Positions 10,370 through 21,075 are shown, counted from the first letter of the stretch. The stretch: 64,000 nucleotides of DNA from Capsicum annuum (GCF_002878395.1 NW_025856286.1:115455-179454), one strand, 5' to 3'. Numbers and translations are program-made. Notes: generated from the letters alone by a model not told the origin.

Positions 10370-10600
10370 TTATATTTTAGCCGATATAAATTATGGGACA
10401 GTTATATAACCATTCCAATAGATATCTATTGGAATAGTTATAATAACCATTACCATATATATACCTATTGGGACGGTTTCTAAGGCTTATGCAATGATTT
10501 CCTTAAGTTATTTTCCTAACTCTATTGGGATGGTTATAATCATCGCTATAGCATTTTTATAGTAACGGTTATATAACCGTCACTAATTAATTTTCCCCAT
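10370..10600. repeat. CACTA subterminal inverted repeats with a perfect 24 bp palindrome
   Basis: The units GGGACGGTT, GGGATGGTTATAA, GGAATAGTTATAA and GTAACGGTTATATAACCGTC recur here in both orientations. The stretch 10412-10435 is a perfect palindrome (half-site ATTCCAATAGAT). GTTATATAACCGT near 10568 is a further inverted repeat. Their position 20-250 bases inside the terminus fits transposase-recognition repeats of a CACTA element. Confidence 0.75.
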
Positions 10601-10601
10601 A

Positions 10602-10620
10602 GCTCTTATTTCTAGTAGTG
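10602..10620 (-). repeat. CACTA terminal inverted repeat (right end)
   Basis: On the - strand the end reads CACTACTAGAAATAAGAGC, matching the CACTA(C)-(A/T)AGAAA start shared by plant CACTA transposons. Coding similarity to gypsy gag begins immediately on the other side. Confidence 0.8.
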
Positions 10621-10623
10621 TAA

Positions 10624-11400
10624 TTATCAGTTGAGAGATACTATGAGAGATTGGTATAGATTGTTTGATAGTTGTAGACCTATTAATGCTCCTAAGATAA
10701 CGTGGGATCAGTTTACTAATGCTATTTTAGAGATATTTGTGCCTTATAGTTTGAGAAATCAAATTTGTGATGTGTTTAATCATCTGGAGTAGGGCTTTAT
10801 AACCATTGCGGGGTATGAGGTATGCTTTTATTCCTTGTCAAGATATTCTTTTGTTAGTATTTCCACCTAGTATGAGAAGATTCAAAAGTTTGTGAAAGGT
10901 TTAGATGTTTTATTCAATTGGCTACATCTCAAATAATTGTATTTTGGAGCATCTTTTTAGACCATTATTGAATATATGAAGATGACATGGGGTATTCTTA
11001 GAGCATCTTAGGGAGGTGAAAATAAGATGCATTATTTTCGTGAGTTCAAAGGTCAGGCTCCTCATGGTAGAGATTTTAGAGGTTCTCGTGGATATTAGGG
11101 TAGGTTAGTGCAGTGGCCTTACAGATTTTAGGTGGTAGACCTTTTGATTTTATAGTCTAGGATGGCCTTCTTGGCCCAGTGGTATCTTCTCCTGTTGAGG
11201 CAGTTTCCAGAGCTTGTTATGTATATCATGAGGTTAGCCATTTGGCCAAGGACTATCCCCGCTATGTGATTAGAGCAACTCCTATTTTAGTTTTGAGAGG
11301 TATGGGTACTACTAGAGGTATAAGATGCATAGGTATGAGAGCTTGTGGAGGTAGCCACGAGGCTACTCATCAAGTTGGTGGTCGCGATCAATATATGTTA
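10624..11400 (+). pseudogene. R2 gag remnant with zinc knuckle
   Basis: Read across stops, the frame gives QLRDTMRDWYRLFDS and ITWDQFTNAILEIFVPYS (10628-10760), the retrotransposon gag core, and later CYVYHEVSHLAKDYPRYV near 11215-11270. The latter is a degraded CCHC zinc knuckle in which the second and last Cys became Tyr. Stops include TAG at the Glu-Gln-Gly position near 10791. The product would have packaged element RNA; it is not functional. Confidence 0.7.
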
Positions 11401-12295
11401 TAACCGCTAGGCCCGAGGTGGAGACTTCTGATGATGTGATCATTGGTGTCATCCCTATTTGTTTTAGATCTCCATCTATGTTATTTGACCCTAGATTGAC
11501 TTTTTTTTATGTGTTTGCATATTTTACTTTGGGTTTTGATTCTGTTAAGATCGCCCCTGCTGAGTTGAAGGAATTAAAGGATTAGTTGTAGGAGTTGTTG
11601 GATAAGGGATTTATCCGACCTAGTGTATTGCCTTGGGGTACACCTATCTTCTTTTTGAAAAAGAAGGATGGGTCTATGCGTATGTGTATTGATTATTGGT
11701 AGTTGGACAAGGTGACGGCTAAGAATAAGTATCCTCTTTCTTGTATTAATGATTTATTCTATCAGCTTTAGGGTACTACAGTATTTTTGAAGATTGATTT
11801 GAGATCTTATTATCTAGTTGAGTAGAGCTTTGGATATTTCAAAGACAACTTTTCAGAGTCGATATAGTCTCTATGAGTTCTTAGTCATGTCCTTTGGGTT
11901 GATCAATGCCCTGACCACAGTTATGGAGTTGATGAACTGGGTCTTTCGACCATATCTCAGCTTCTTTGTTATTATATTTATAGATGATATCTTGGTTTAT
12001 TCCAAGAGTGAGGCTAAGTATGAGGAGCATTATGGATTGTACTTTAGAGGCTGAGGGATGAGAAGTTGCATGCTAAGTGTGAGTTTTGGTTAGAGTCTAT
12101 TTCTTCCTTGGTCTACGTGGTGACTAAGGACAGTATTATGGTTGATCCAACATGGGTTGCAGTGGTTCATGATTGTTCTAGATCTATTCGCCCATTGAGA
12201 TTTAAATTTTTGTTGTCTTAGTAGGTTATTATCTGTGTTTTATTGAGGGTTTCTCATCTATTGTAGCTCCATTAGCCGAGTTGACTTAGGAAAAG
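11400..12295 (+). pseudogene. R2 reverse transcriptase remnant
   Basis: Conserved blocks are visible: PAELKELKD followed by two TAG stops at Gln positions (11584 and 11590 region), [17 protein letters not shown] (near 11595), [13 protein letters not shown] (near 11660), LDKVTAKNKYPL (near 11705), FLKIDLRS (near 11785), the FIDDILVYSKSE catalytic box (near 11975) and a degraded thumb segment. No protease lies between gag and RT, so that segment is deleted or unrecognisable. At least six stops and several frame changes are present. Confidence 0.78.
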
Positions 12296-12297
12296 AT

Positions 12298-12745
12298 TTG
12301 TTTTTGATGGTTAATACTTGTGAGGTGAGCTTTCAAAAGTTCAAGGATTTGTTGAATCCAACTCTTATTTTGGCTTTGCCCAAAGAGGGTATGGGTTTTA
12401 CAGTCTCTTGTGATGCTTCAGGTGTTTATTTAGGTGTTTTGTTGATGCAAGATGGTAAGATAATTGCCTATGCTTCTCTTTAGTTAAAGCCCCATGAGAG
12501 GAATTATCCTACCCATAATTTGGAGTTGTGCGCTATTGTGTTTTCTTTGAAGTTATGAAGGAACTGCTTGTATCAAGTCTGTTGTGAGATTTTCTCGGAT
12601 CATCATAACCTTTAGTACTTCTTCACTCAATGAGATCTTAATATAAAGCAGCATTTTTGGCTTGAGTTACTTAAGGACTATGATTTGACTATCCTCTACC
12701 ATCCGAGTAAGGCTAATATGGTTATGGATGCCTTGAGCTAGAAGT
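12298..12745 (+). pseudogene. R2 RNase H remnant
   Basis: The frame shows LILALPKEGMGF, SCDASGVYLGVLLMQDGK (near 12410), IAYASL then TAG at 12481 where Arg-Gln-Leu is expected. It continues with HERNYPTHNLEL (near 12493), SDHHNL then TAG (12612 region), and a dibasic segment where TGA replaces an Arg codon (12630). Catalytic acidic residues are partly kept, but the frame is interrupted about every 50 codons. Confidence 0.75.
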
Positions 12746-13785
12746 CGACTAGCATGGGTAGCTTGGCACATATTTGACCCAAGAGAGGCCTTTAGCCCCA
12801 GAGGTTTAGTATTTATCTAACCAGATAGTTAGGCTTGATATTTCAACACTTGGGTGTGTTTTAGCCTTCCTTTAGGATAGGTCTCCTTTGATGGAGCAGA
12901 TTTGAGCGCACTAGTTTGATGATGCAGGATTGAGATCAATTCGAGATAAGGTGTTGAGTGGTGAGGCTAAGGAAGCCTTACTTGATTCGGATGGTGTTTT
13001 AAGGTTAGGGGGCTGAGTTTGTGTGCCGAGAGTGGGTAATTTGATTAGATTGATATTAAGGAGGCCCATTGTTCCAAATATTCTATACACCATGGAGTGA
13101 CTAAGATGTATCATCTTTTGAGGCAGCATTACTGGTGGAGTGGTATGAGAAAGGATGTAGCAGACTTTGTAGCTTATTGCCGAGAATATAAGACCTGGTG
13201 GATATCTTCAGAGGTTACCTATTCTTGAGTAGAAGTAGGAATGGATCACTATGGATTTTGTGATATGTTTGCTTCGTACTTCTCGTGGACCGTATAATAT
13301 TTGGGTCATCACAAATCAATTGACCAAGTCTGCTTAGTTTATTATGTCTAGGTGTTCTTCAGTACCGAGAGGTTGGCCTGTATCTACATTCGAGAGATTG
13401 TGTGACTACATGGTATACCCGTGTCTATTATTTTAGATTGAGATTCTGTGTTTACTTCTAACTTTTGCAAGACCTTTCAGGATGATTTGGGTACACAAGT
13501 TAATATTAGCATATCATTTCACCACCATACTGATGGTCAATCAGAGCAGACTATCCAGATTTTAGAGGATATGCTCTGTGTTTAATTGATTTTGGGGGCC
13601 AGTGAGAAAAATATTTGGCTTTAACATAGTTTGCATATAATAATAGCTACCATTCCAGCATTAACATGGCTCATTTTATAGAATCATATGGTAGGAATTG
13701 TCGCTAGCCAGTGGGTTGGTTTGATGTTTCTGAGGTTAGACCTTGAGTTATAGACTTGCTTCATGAGTCTTTGGATAGAGTTTTT
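12745..13785 (+). pseudogene. R2 integrase remnant, C-terminus deleted
   Basis: The recognisable pieces are a His-containing YSIHHGVTKMYHLL-like zinc-finger start (13075-13125), HYWWSGMRKDVADFVAYC (near 13125), MDFVICLLRTSRG (near 13250) and the IILD.DSVFTSNF core (near 13430). FHHHTDGQSEQTIQ (near 13520) and SPVGWFDVSEVRP (near 13705) follow. The frame ends at a Leu-Asp-Arg-Val stretch and then passes straight into LTR-like sequence at 13791, so the GPY/F and chromodomain parts are missing. Several TAG codons stand where Trp or Gln is expected (for example LE*K*EW near 13228). Confidence 0.72.
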
Positions 13786-13790
13786 GATGA

Positions 13791-16143
13791 TGTAACAACC
13801 TAAAAATTTGATGAAATATGTGTTTTGTGTGATTTGAATGTTTTACCCCCTCCCTATATTTTCATTATGGTATTTCTATGGTGTGGGATGATTAGCATGG
13901 TTTTTGATGTGTTTTGATGCCTTTTGTTCGATATTATGGTTTTCGGAGGCTTCAAGAGCCTTATATAGAATTGTGGTTATGTTTGATCTATGTGACGGAT
14001 GACTGAACGAACCGTGCCAGACAATCTAGAACGTCAATTTTAAGGTGGAAATATGTTTGGTTAGGTTTTATGGCTTCTAATCTCATTTCGACCATTGATT
14101 TAAAAAAATGTGATTTTGGCTTTTGGTGGTCAACTTTGTGAAAAAGATGTCTTTTCGAAAATCAGATATCGCCATTGAGTCCGAAGTGTAGAATTTAATG
14201 GGGTTACATAGTTCATTTGTATATATTAGATTTCATAAGAATCTAGGGCTCCGTGTCGAAGTCCGTTTTGGACATAGAAAATCTAGTGCATCAGGTTACT
14301 AGTGCAACCTGGACCACAAAGGGTACAACACATATGGGGTATGCGTTTTATTCCTTATGCCCCTGGTAACCTGGTGTGATGTATAAATAGCCCTCTTTGC
14401 CCAATTTTTGCTCATTTTTCATCTTGGCTCTTGAGAGGTAAACCCTAAAGTATTGTGATGGCTTACAAGTGAAGCTTGTGGGTGCTTGGGAAGCTAGATT
14501 AACATCTATTTCTTGATTCTCTAATGGATTTAAGGTGAGAATTCACACTTTATCAATCTCTTGATTAATTGTTCAAAAAATCCAAAAATCTTAGGTCTTA
14601 ATTTTAAACACCAATTTCACTTTTTTTCACTTGACTAAAGTTCCTAATGCCGTAATTACTTGTTTTTCCTCGATTTTATCTTAAAAACAACTTCAATTCT
14701 TGATTTTAAAACGGATTTCAAATGTTTTACTCAGGTAAGACTAAAAATGTTTTTTCTTCAATTTGAACTGCATTTTAACTCTGTTTGACTTGGATTTTCA
14801 GCTGTAGATTCCTAAAGGTATGGGAAACATGATTTTGAAATAAAGTTATGATTTTTTCCTTAATTTTTGAAAACCCATTCTGGGTGTCCATTTTGTCCTC
14901 GGACGAAAACTAGGCAATATGAGTATCGGTGGCTTAGTTTTGATGCGTAGATTTTATATTTCTTGGTTTTAGTTAGTTTTGGGATTATTCTTGAGGAGTA
15001 AGGTCGTGGGATCAAAGTGTACTAGACTGGGTTAGGCATTCACGATAGATTATGGCTTAACTCTTCAGACTGGGTTGGGTAGTTAATTTGTATACCAAAA
15101 TGCATTTTAAGGGTAGGAACTAATCATGAATAATGCTATCTATATATTGTTCCCATGTGGGGGCCTATACGTTGTATAATAGTTGACTTTGGAACATTAT
15201 GGGATATGTGTGAGCGTGTGGGGTCCTTTGATGTTGATAGACTTATCATGCAAATAACTATATATTGTTGATGAAAAGGTATGTTGTGGTTTCATTTGTA
15301 TGTTGTGATATATTCATACTTGTTGGTATACTAGAAAATTTGGAAATTCATGGATGGTTGGAAATAATGAGTGGATATTAGCTCACATGGGTGTGGAAAT
15401 TGTATCATGTGGTTGGCTGTAGAAATACCCATTGAGATATGGATATATGGGTTGACAAAACCTCCATGGGTCCTATAATAAGGAGTTGTAGCTCGGCAGG
15501 AGATATCACATATGGATTTCATATGGGTTGAGGAACACCTATGGGTCTTACATCGAGAAGCTTTGGCTCTGTAGGCATCTATGGATACTATGCAACAGTC
15601 TCATGCATCATCATCATCATCATCATTGTCATCTTATACATTGCAGTTACTTTATTGTGTGTACATTGTGATTAAATTGCCATGTTGATTTGACATACCT
15701 TTGTTGTCCCATCTTCGTTTGATTTTACTTGACCATCTTGTATGTATATTGTCTTTCCTTGTCCTGCTAGTATGTGGTATATTGTATACTTGTGGACTTT
15801 TTTGGTGTTTGTTGCAATATATGTGATATATTAGAACTATTAGTGCAAGTGGTATGGACAACCATTGTGGGACATTTTCTGATTGTAGTTGATGTGCCCT
15901 TACTGTGTATTTTGTATGCTTTATTTCCTACTTTGTTTGATCAGCCTATAAGACCATTAGGTACAAGTGGACCGCACTCAACCCTACAATACCTTTTTGG
16001 TGCAGATCCAGGTTCGGGTGTGCCCCACGCTGCTTGATTGTGGGCACCTTCAGAGTATCCAAGGTAGTGGTTGGACTTGGTTCCATCTGGGGTCCTTTTC
16101 TATTTATTCTGTAATAGTCTATATCTTTATTAGTATTCACAGA
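13791..16143 (+). repeat. R2 3' LTR-like region, truncated by element A
   Basis: It begins TGTAACAACCTAAAAATTTG, a typical gypsy LTR start, directly after the integrase fragment. A good TATA box (TGTATAAATAG, 14380-14390) is followed by leader-like sequence and a TTAAGGTGAG donor-like site near 14530. A small (ATC)n run lies at 15606-15635. No second LTR copy is available in the window, so the assignment rests on the start sequence and promoter structure. The right end is lost where element A begins. Confidence 0.6.
14380..14390 (+). promoter_or_regulatory. TATA box of the R2 LTR
   Basis: TGTATAAATAG stands about 590 bases into the LTR, followed 60-80 bases downstream by an AGAGGTAAACCCTAA leader-like stretch. 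It is a plausible polymerase II core promoter of an extinct element. Confidence 0.5.
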
Positions 16144-17470
16144 AGATGTGTTGGCTTCTCGACAACACATTTGCAGCTTTTTAACTTGGATTAATTATGA
16201 GTTCTCAGACAACTTGTGTTGTTTTTTTATCATATTTTGTTTAATTATGTAGGAAAAGTCAAAGTATGAGAAAACCAAAGAAAAGGAATAAAAAATTGTT
16301 TTGGTAACTAGATGTATAAGCTATCAGCTAAGTGACATGTTATTAATTTAGCCGTCAGCCTGAAGTAGTGTGTGAAGAGTCAAGTGACGCCTATACTGAT
16401 AACTTGTTATCCAAGTGATAAGTTGTCAGCTTCATCATCAACCAGAGATATAATTTAACTGTTGAAGAACTTAGTTGACGACTTGGTTGATACGTTGTCA
16501 ACTAAGTGATGAGTCGTCAACCTCGTTGTCAACTATTGTGTGAAAGTTTTACTATTTGAATTTTGAATTTTAAACATATAAATAGCAGCTTTTAGGTTCT
16601 CCTCAGAATCTTTGACTATTCCCCAAAATGTTAATTTTATGTTTTGGCATTGAAGTCTTAAGTTCATCTTTTGGGCTAGTTCCCAGGATAATCTGGTCAA
16701 TCTTTAAAGGAAAATAATATTTGATTTCATCTTTTGTAAGCATAAATCCTTTGAATTATGAATTCATCTTTTGCAAACTCTTTTAAATTTATGAGGAACT
16801 AAACCCCATAACTAGAGTTTTTGGAGCTATTAGATTTAAGTGATTGTGGGATTTATATTGGTAATTCTGTTGTTTTAACTGTTTTCTATTGGTTGCAAAC
16901 AATAGAACATGCGTTATGTTAGTTTTCTTCAAGTAAGAAATTAATTAAAGGTCATGAATTTTCAAAGAGGACTTGGAAACATAAATTTTCCATCTAATGG
17001 TCAATGTTATGACAAGATTAATCAACTCGAAATAAAATCAACAATAATAGAAAGTTTCCCTAGGCTTGGAAGAATTAGGGAACTTAATATGTAAGTAGGT
17101 TGAAAAACACTTAGATAAACTACAGACGTTGATAATTTGGTGTTTCCCATAAGTCATGAGAATTATATCCCATATCTGCTATTTAATAATGATATTAATC
17201 ATAATTATCACAACTCTAGTTCGAATTCATTACTAATTTGAAATTTCACAAAATTAACTTTGAGTTTCTAAGCAAAATTCAAACGTTAACTATAAACTGT
17301 TATGATCATAAACCCCTATTTAAAGGAAACTGTTGATTATTGGTCAGTTAAATCACAACATTTTAATCAACACAATATCCCCTATCTCATTTGACCCCAA
17401 CCTAGTTTGGTTATATATTTGATAACGGCCGCTTAAGATTTCAAAAGAGAGTTGTAATTTATGCGTATAA
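16144..17470 (+). repeat. Element A 5' LTR
   Basis: The left boundary is set by alignment with element C's LTR: GTTGGCTTCTCGACAACACA here against GTTAGCCAATGATAACACA there. The right boundary lies at GCGTATAA just before the PBS (C and B end GCGTTATCA and GCGTATCA). A strong TATA box CATATAAATAGCAG lies at 16575-16588. Upstream (16335-16540) is a cluster of GTCAGC, GTGACG, TTGACGAC and GTCGTCAAC units like those in C. Confidence 0.75.
16575..16588 (+). promoter_or_regulatory. TATA box of the element A LTR
   Basis: CATATAAATAGCAG follows the TGACG-rich repeat cluster by about 30 bases, the usual arrangement for a polymerase II core promoter with upstream activator sites. Confidence 0.55.
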
Positions 17471-17475
17471 AATTT

Positions 17476-17493
17476 TGGTGCTATTGCTGGGGA
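17476..17493 (+). other. Element A primer-binding site (tRNA-Asp type, mutated)
   Basis: TGGTGCTATTGCTGGGGA corresponds to the complement of the plant tRNA-Asp 3' end (TGGCGCCGTTGCCGGGGA) with four changes, all C-to-T or G-to-A. It begins six bases after the LTR end. Use of tRNA-Asp is typical for Athila-type elements. Confidence 0.75.
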
Positions 17494-17596
17494 ATATGGT
17501 CGTCAATTTAGGATACGTGTGTTATTGATTCTTAGTCAAGTTTCCCAATTTTACTTTTATTTGTTGATTTTTATACTTACAGGCAATATTTTGTAC

Positions 17597-18770
17597 ATGT
17601 CACAAACCCGAAGGTCAGGAGAGCGATTATTACCTTGCAACCCAGAGCATCAAAGAATAGGGAGCAAGACTGAACAACAAGAGGCTGCAAGACTGGTCGC
17701 GTTGGCAAATGCACAAGTTAACCAATAGAATGCTGACATACCTGGGCATATACCTAATGTGGATGTTGATGACTTTGGTGATGATGAGTTGTTTTATCCT
17801 CTGAGCTGGTGACAAGCTGAAAACATCATAAGAGCAAATCAAAATCGGCAAGAAAGAGGAAGAGTGCACCAATAACTTGCGTGTAGTATGATCTGGAGAT
17901 GATGATCATGCTGATTCGGATGGAGATACAGTACTGGAGCAATCATCCCACCATCATTGTCTCATGGGGTAAATTTAATATCACGAGCTCAATGATCCAA
18001 CTGCTTAACTTGAAAGGGCTATTTGGTGAACTACCAGGGGATGATCCTAATATGAATTTAGTGAACTTTATCAATATTTGCAAGTCATTTGACAATTCTG
18101 GAGCTAGAGAAAATTCCATTCGCCTGAGGTTATTTCCACTATCCCTGTTAGGGGAGGCAAATCTGTGGTTGAATGAGCTAGCAGCAGATACTATAACAAA
18201 CTGGATGCAACTGTAAGGAGATTTCCTAGAAAGGTTCTTTCTGCCTTCCAGGATGTTACAGTTGAGGGATGAGATCAACAACTTTAGACAACTACCTAAT
18301 GAGGCCCTTCATGAAACTTGGAGTACATTCATGAAGAAGGTTATGTAGTGTCCAAATCACAAGTTAACTGATAAACATTTCATGGAGATGTTCTATAGGG
18401 CTTTGAATTCAATTACAAAGCCAACCATGGACAATGCTAAAGGAGGAGTTTTCATGGATCTCAATTTTGTTGAGGTTGTAGAGATGTTGGATAAAATGAC
18501 TAAGACAAATAGATCTTGGCATACCATGGATTCTACGGTACCCAACAATACGTACTCTAGTGGGATGTCAGCAGAGAAATACTAGAGAGAAGAAGAACGT
18601 GATCAAGATATGGATCACATGAAGACATAGATGGATTTTCTCACCAAGCATTTGCTCTCAGGAAATATAGAGAAGGTCAAAGCAGGGAGGTTACATAATA
18701 GGGAAGCTGAATCCAATTATGAGAAGGAGGTAAACTATTTAAATAACTATGGGGGGGAGAGGCTTTAAGG
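17597..18770 (+). pseudogene. Element A gag
   Basis: The ATG at 17597 opens MSQTRRSGERLLPCNPE, the same start as gag of B. It is preceded by a TTATACTTACAG splice-acceptor-like stretch. After a stop at 17726 the frame continues with the gag core: GLFGELPGDDPNMNLVNF (near 18020), RLRLFPLSLLGEANLWL (near 18125), then LRDEINNFRQLPNEALHETW (near 18260) and a YRALNSITKP segment (near 18395). It ends in a Met-Asp-Phe-Leu-Thr-Lys segment near 18630. Stops at 17726, 17809, 18215 and 18347 break it. The capsid product is Athila-like; no zinc knuckle is seen before the sequence jumps to RT. Confidence 0.8.
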
Positions 18771-18869
18771 CTAGTGGCCAAGGAAATCAAGGGCGGAATT
18801 ATTATGATAAAGCTGGTTATAGAGATCGAAATTATTAGATGGATACTCAGGCTATAATCAATTATCAAT

Positions 18870-19690
18870 TGTGCATGGGGATCAAGAGAAAATGATATTC
18901 ACTTGTTCATAGGGGACATTTACTTTTAAGATAATGTTGTTAGGGCTATGTAATGGATCATCCACTTTCCAAAGGTGTATGATGTCTATCTTCTCGGACA
19001 TGATAGAATACACATTGGAAGTATTAATGGATGATTTCTTTCCAATTGGTGATTTGTTTGAGAGTTTCTTGGTGAACTTGAGCAATGTGTTACAGCATTG
19101 TGAGGAGTTCAACATTGTCCTAAACTGGAAAAAATGCCACTTTATAGTGAAGGAGGATAGAGTATTAGGCTTCTATCGGAAATTTATCAAAGATTTTATC
19201 AAAATTGCAAATCCCTTTTGGAAAGTGTTGGAAAAGAAAACCAAGCCTGTGTTTGATAAGGATTGTTTGAAGTCGTTCCAATGCCTTAAAAAGAAATTAG
19301 TTGTTGCTCCCATTATGATTGCTCCAGATTAGTCAAATCAATTTGAAGTGATGTGTGATGTAAGCAACGATGTACTAGGGGCTGTTCTTGAACAAAAGAA
19401 GGAAAAACTCTTTTTTCCTATTTACCATGCCAGTAAAGCCTTGAATAGAGAACAAAAGAACTATATGGTTACGAAGCAAGAGATCTTAATTGTGGTCTAT
19501 GCTTTCAAAAAATTTCAAGCGTATTTATTGGGAACAAAGATGGTAGTTCATATAGACTGTGCAACACTAAAGTACTTAATAGCAAAGAAGGATGAAAAAC
19601 ATAGGTTAATAAGATAGGTGTTACTGCTTCAGGAGTTTGACTTTCAACTCAGAGACAAAAAAGGGTGAGAATTAGGTGGCAGACCATTTA
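18870..19690 (+). pseudogene. Element A reverse transcriptase (3' half) and RNase H
   Basis: RT enters at LLGLCNGSSTFQRCMMSIF (near 18940), shortly before the catalytic box, which reads LMDDFFPIGD (near 19028). The connection and thumb follow. RNase H begins VMCDVSNDVLGAVLEQKKE (near 19348) and contains HASKALNREQKNY, TKQEILIVVYAFKKF and an HIDCATLKYLIAKKDEKHR segment (near 19550). Normal elements have His in place of the Cys in HTDHATL. Protease and the first half of RT are missing between 18770 and 18930, so a deletion joins gag to mid-RT. Stops occur at 19330 and 19616. Confidence 0.8.
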
Positions 19691-19779
19691 TCTCGGCTGG
19701 AGAATGAAATGGAGAGTTCATAAGAGTTAGAAGTCAATGATTTTTTCCCACGGAGCAAGTTCTTACTTTTTCTATTGAT

Positions 19780-21075
19780 CTAGTGTCGTGGTTTGTAGAT
19801 TTCGCAAATTATATGTTTAGCGACATCATTACAGATAACCTTAGCTTTCACCAAAACAAAAAGTTTCTACATGAGGTAAAAAGGTATTTCTGTGATGAAT
19901 CATATTTATTCGATATTTTGCTCACAATATTTTTAGGAGATGCATACCAAAAATGGAGATGTTGTATATTTTGGATCCTTATCATTATTTGCCATTTAGG
20001 GGCATCACGTAGGTGATCAAATTGCTAGAACGGTCTTGTAGAGTGGTTACTATCGCCCTTTAATTCATAAAGATGCTTACAAATTTATGAGGGCTTGTGA
20101 TAAATGCCAATGACAAGGGCCTATATTTAGGCACCATGAGATGTCGATAACTAAGATATTGGAAGTAGAGCATTTTAATGTATGGGGCATAGTTTTATGG
20201 GGCCCTTTGTGAGTTCTTATGGGATTAAATATATTCTGGTAGCTATGGACTAGGTGTCCAGATGGGTAAAAGCCATAGCTCTAGCAGATAATAAGGCAAG
20301 AGTGTGGTTGCATTTCTGAGAAAGAATATTTTCTCACTTTGGTGTGCCTCACACCATAATAAGTAATGGAGATTTACACTTTTGCAACAAGATTTTTTGA
20401 GCTACTTTTATTAAATATAGGGTGAAACAACACAAAGTGGCCACACCTTATCACACACAAACTAGTGGGAAAGTGGAAGTGTCAAATAGGAAAATCAAGT
20501 CTATCATGTCCAAGGTCACTAACGCCAACATAAGTGATTGGTCGAGAAAACTTGATGATGCTCTTTGATCGTATCAAAAAACTTTAAAGATGCCCATTAA
20601 AATGTCTCCTAACCAGTTGGTTTTTGGTAAAGCTTGTTATTTGCCTGTGGAACTTGAACACAAGGCATTATGGGAACTCAAGAGGTTGAACTTGAGTTGG
20701 AAAGATGCATCTAATTTAAGACTAGATCAACTTAATGAGATGGATAAGTTTTGCCTCAGAGCCTATGATCGTGCTGATCTTTCTAAGGAAAGGATGAAGC
20801 GGTATCATGACCAAAGAATTGAAAAGCGAGACCTTTAAGAGGATGATTGGTTACTTCTCTTTAACTCACAATTTAAACTTTTTTCCGGGAAGCTGAAGTC
20901 AAAGTGGTTAAGACCATTCAAAATAACCTAAGTTTTTCCATCGGATGTGGTTGAACTTGAAAACAAAAAAGCGAATTTGTTCAAGGTTAATGGATAAAGA
21001 ATCAAACATTACATTGGCCCAGCAAACAAGAAAAAATTGTCTTCTAAGGTATATCTTGATGATTTTTGAGTAATC
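19780..21075 (+). pseudogene. Element A integrase
   Basis: It starts with WFVDFANYMFSDIITDN and LSFHQNKKFLHEVKRYF (19785-19900). After a frame change it shows the zinc-finger end ACDKCQ (near 20098) and a YILVAMD segment with the first catalytic Asp (near 20235). The second Asp motif is altered to ISNGDLHFCN near 20360 (Asp to Asn), and the Glu is retained in GKVEVSNRKIK near 20470. The C-terminal open stretch 20590-20838 has MSPNQLVFGKACYLPVELEH, and the tail contains the KLKSKWLRPFKI and RIKHYIGPANKK blocks. The loss of a catalytic acid and several stops make it inactive. Confidence 0.8.

Larger units (their letters stand above)
1..10620 (-). mobile_element. CACTA/En-Spm-like DNA transposon, left end outside window
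   Basis: The right end at 10620 reads CACTACTAGAAATAAGAGC on the - strand, the typical CACTA terminal start. It is followed inward by subterminal direct and inverted repeats (about 10370-10600) and then by a - strand gene remnant resembling the plant transposase (Ptta/En/Spm) family, with exons at 8090-7010 and 1440-1213. The adjacent trinucleotide TAA (10621-10623) could be half of a 3 bp target duplication; the other half lies beyond base 1. Element E (1756-6938) is nested in the gene. Outside the right end, gypsy gag sequence begins at once, so this transposon probably jumped into element R2. The opposite terminus and a TNPD-type transposase are not visible. Confidence 0.75.
10621..16143 (+). 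mobile_element. Element R2: very old Ty3/gypsy chromovirus, 5' part left of the CACTA insertion
   Basis: The sequence follows gag, zinc knuckle, RT, RNase H and integrase order on the + strand and then a presumed 3' LTR starting at 13791. It begins in mid-gag exactly at the CACTA end, which implies that the missing gag start and 5' LTR lie beyond the left edge of the window. Stops are very frequent, many of them TAG at conserved Gln codons. No protease is recognisable. The LTR is cut near 16143 by the start of element A. Confidence 0.75.

Noticed and set aside
18882..19115. - strand frame of 77 codons
   Set aside because: It is the antisense shadow of element A reverse transcriptase.
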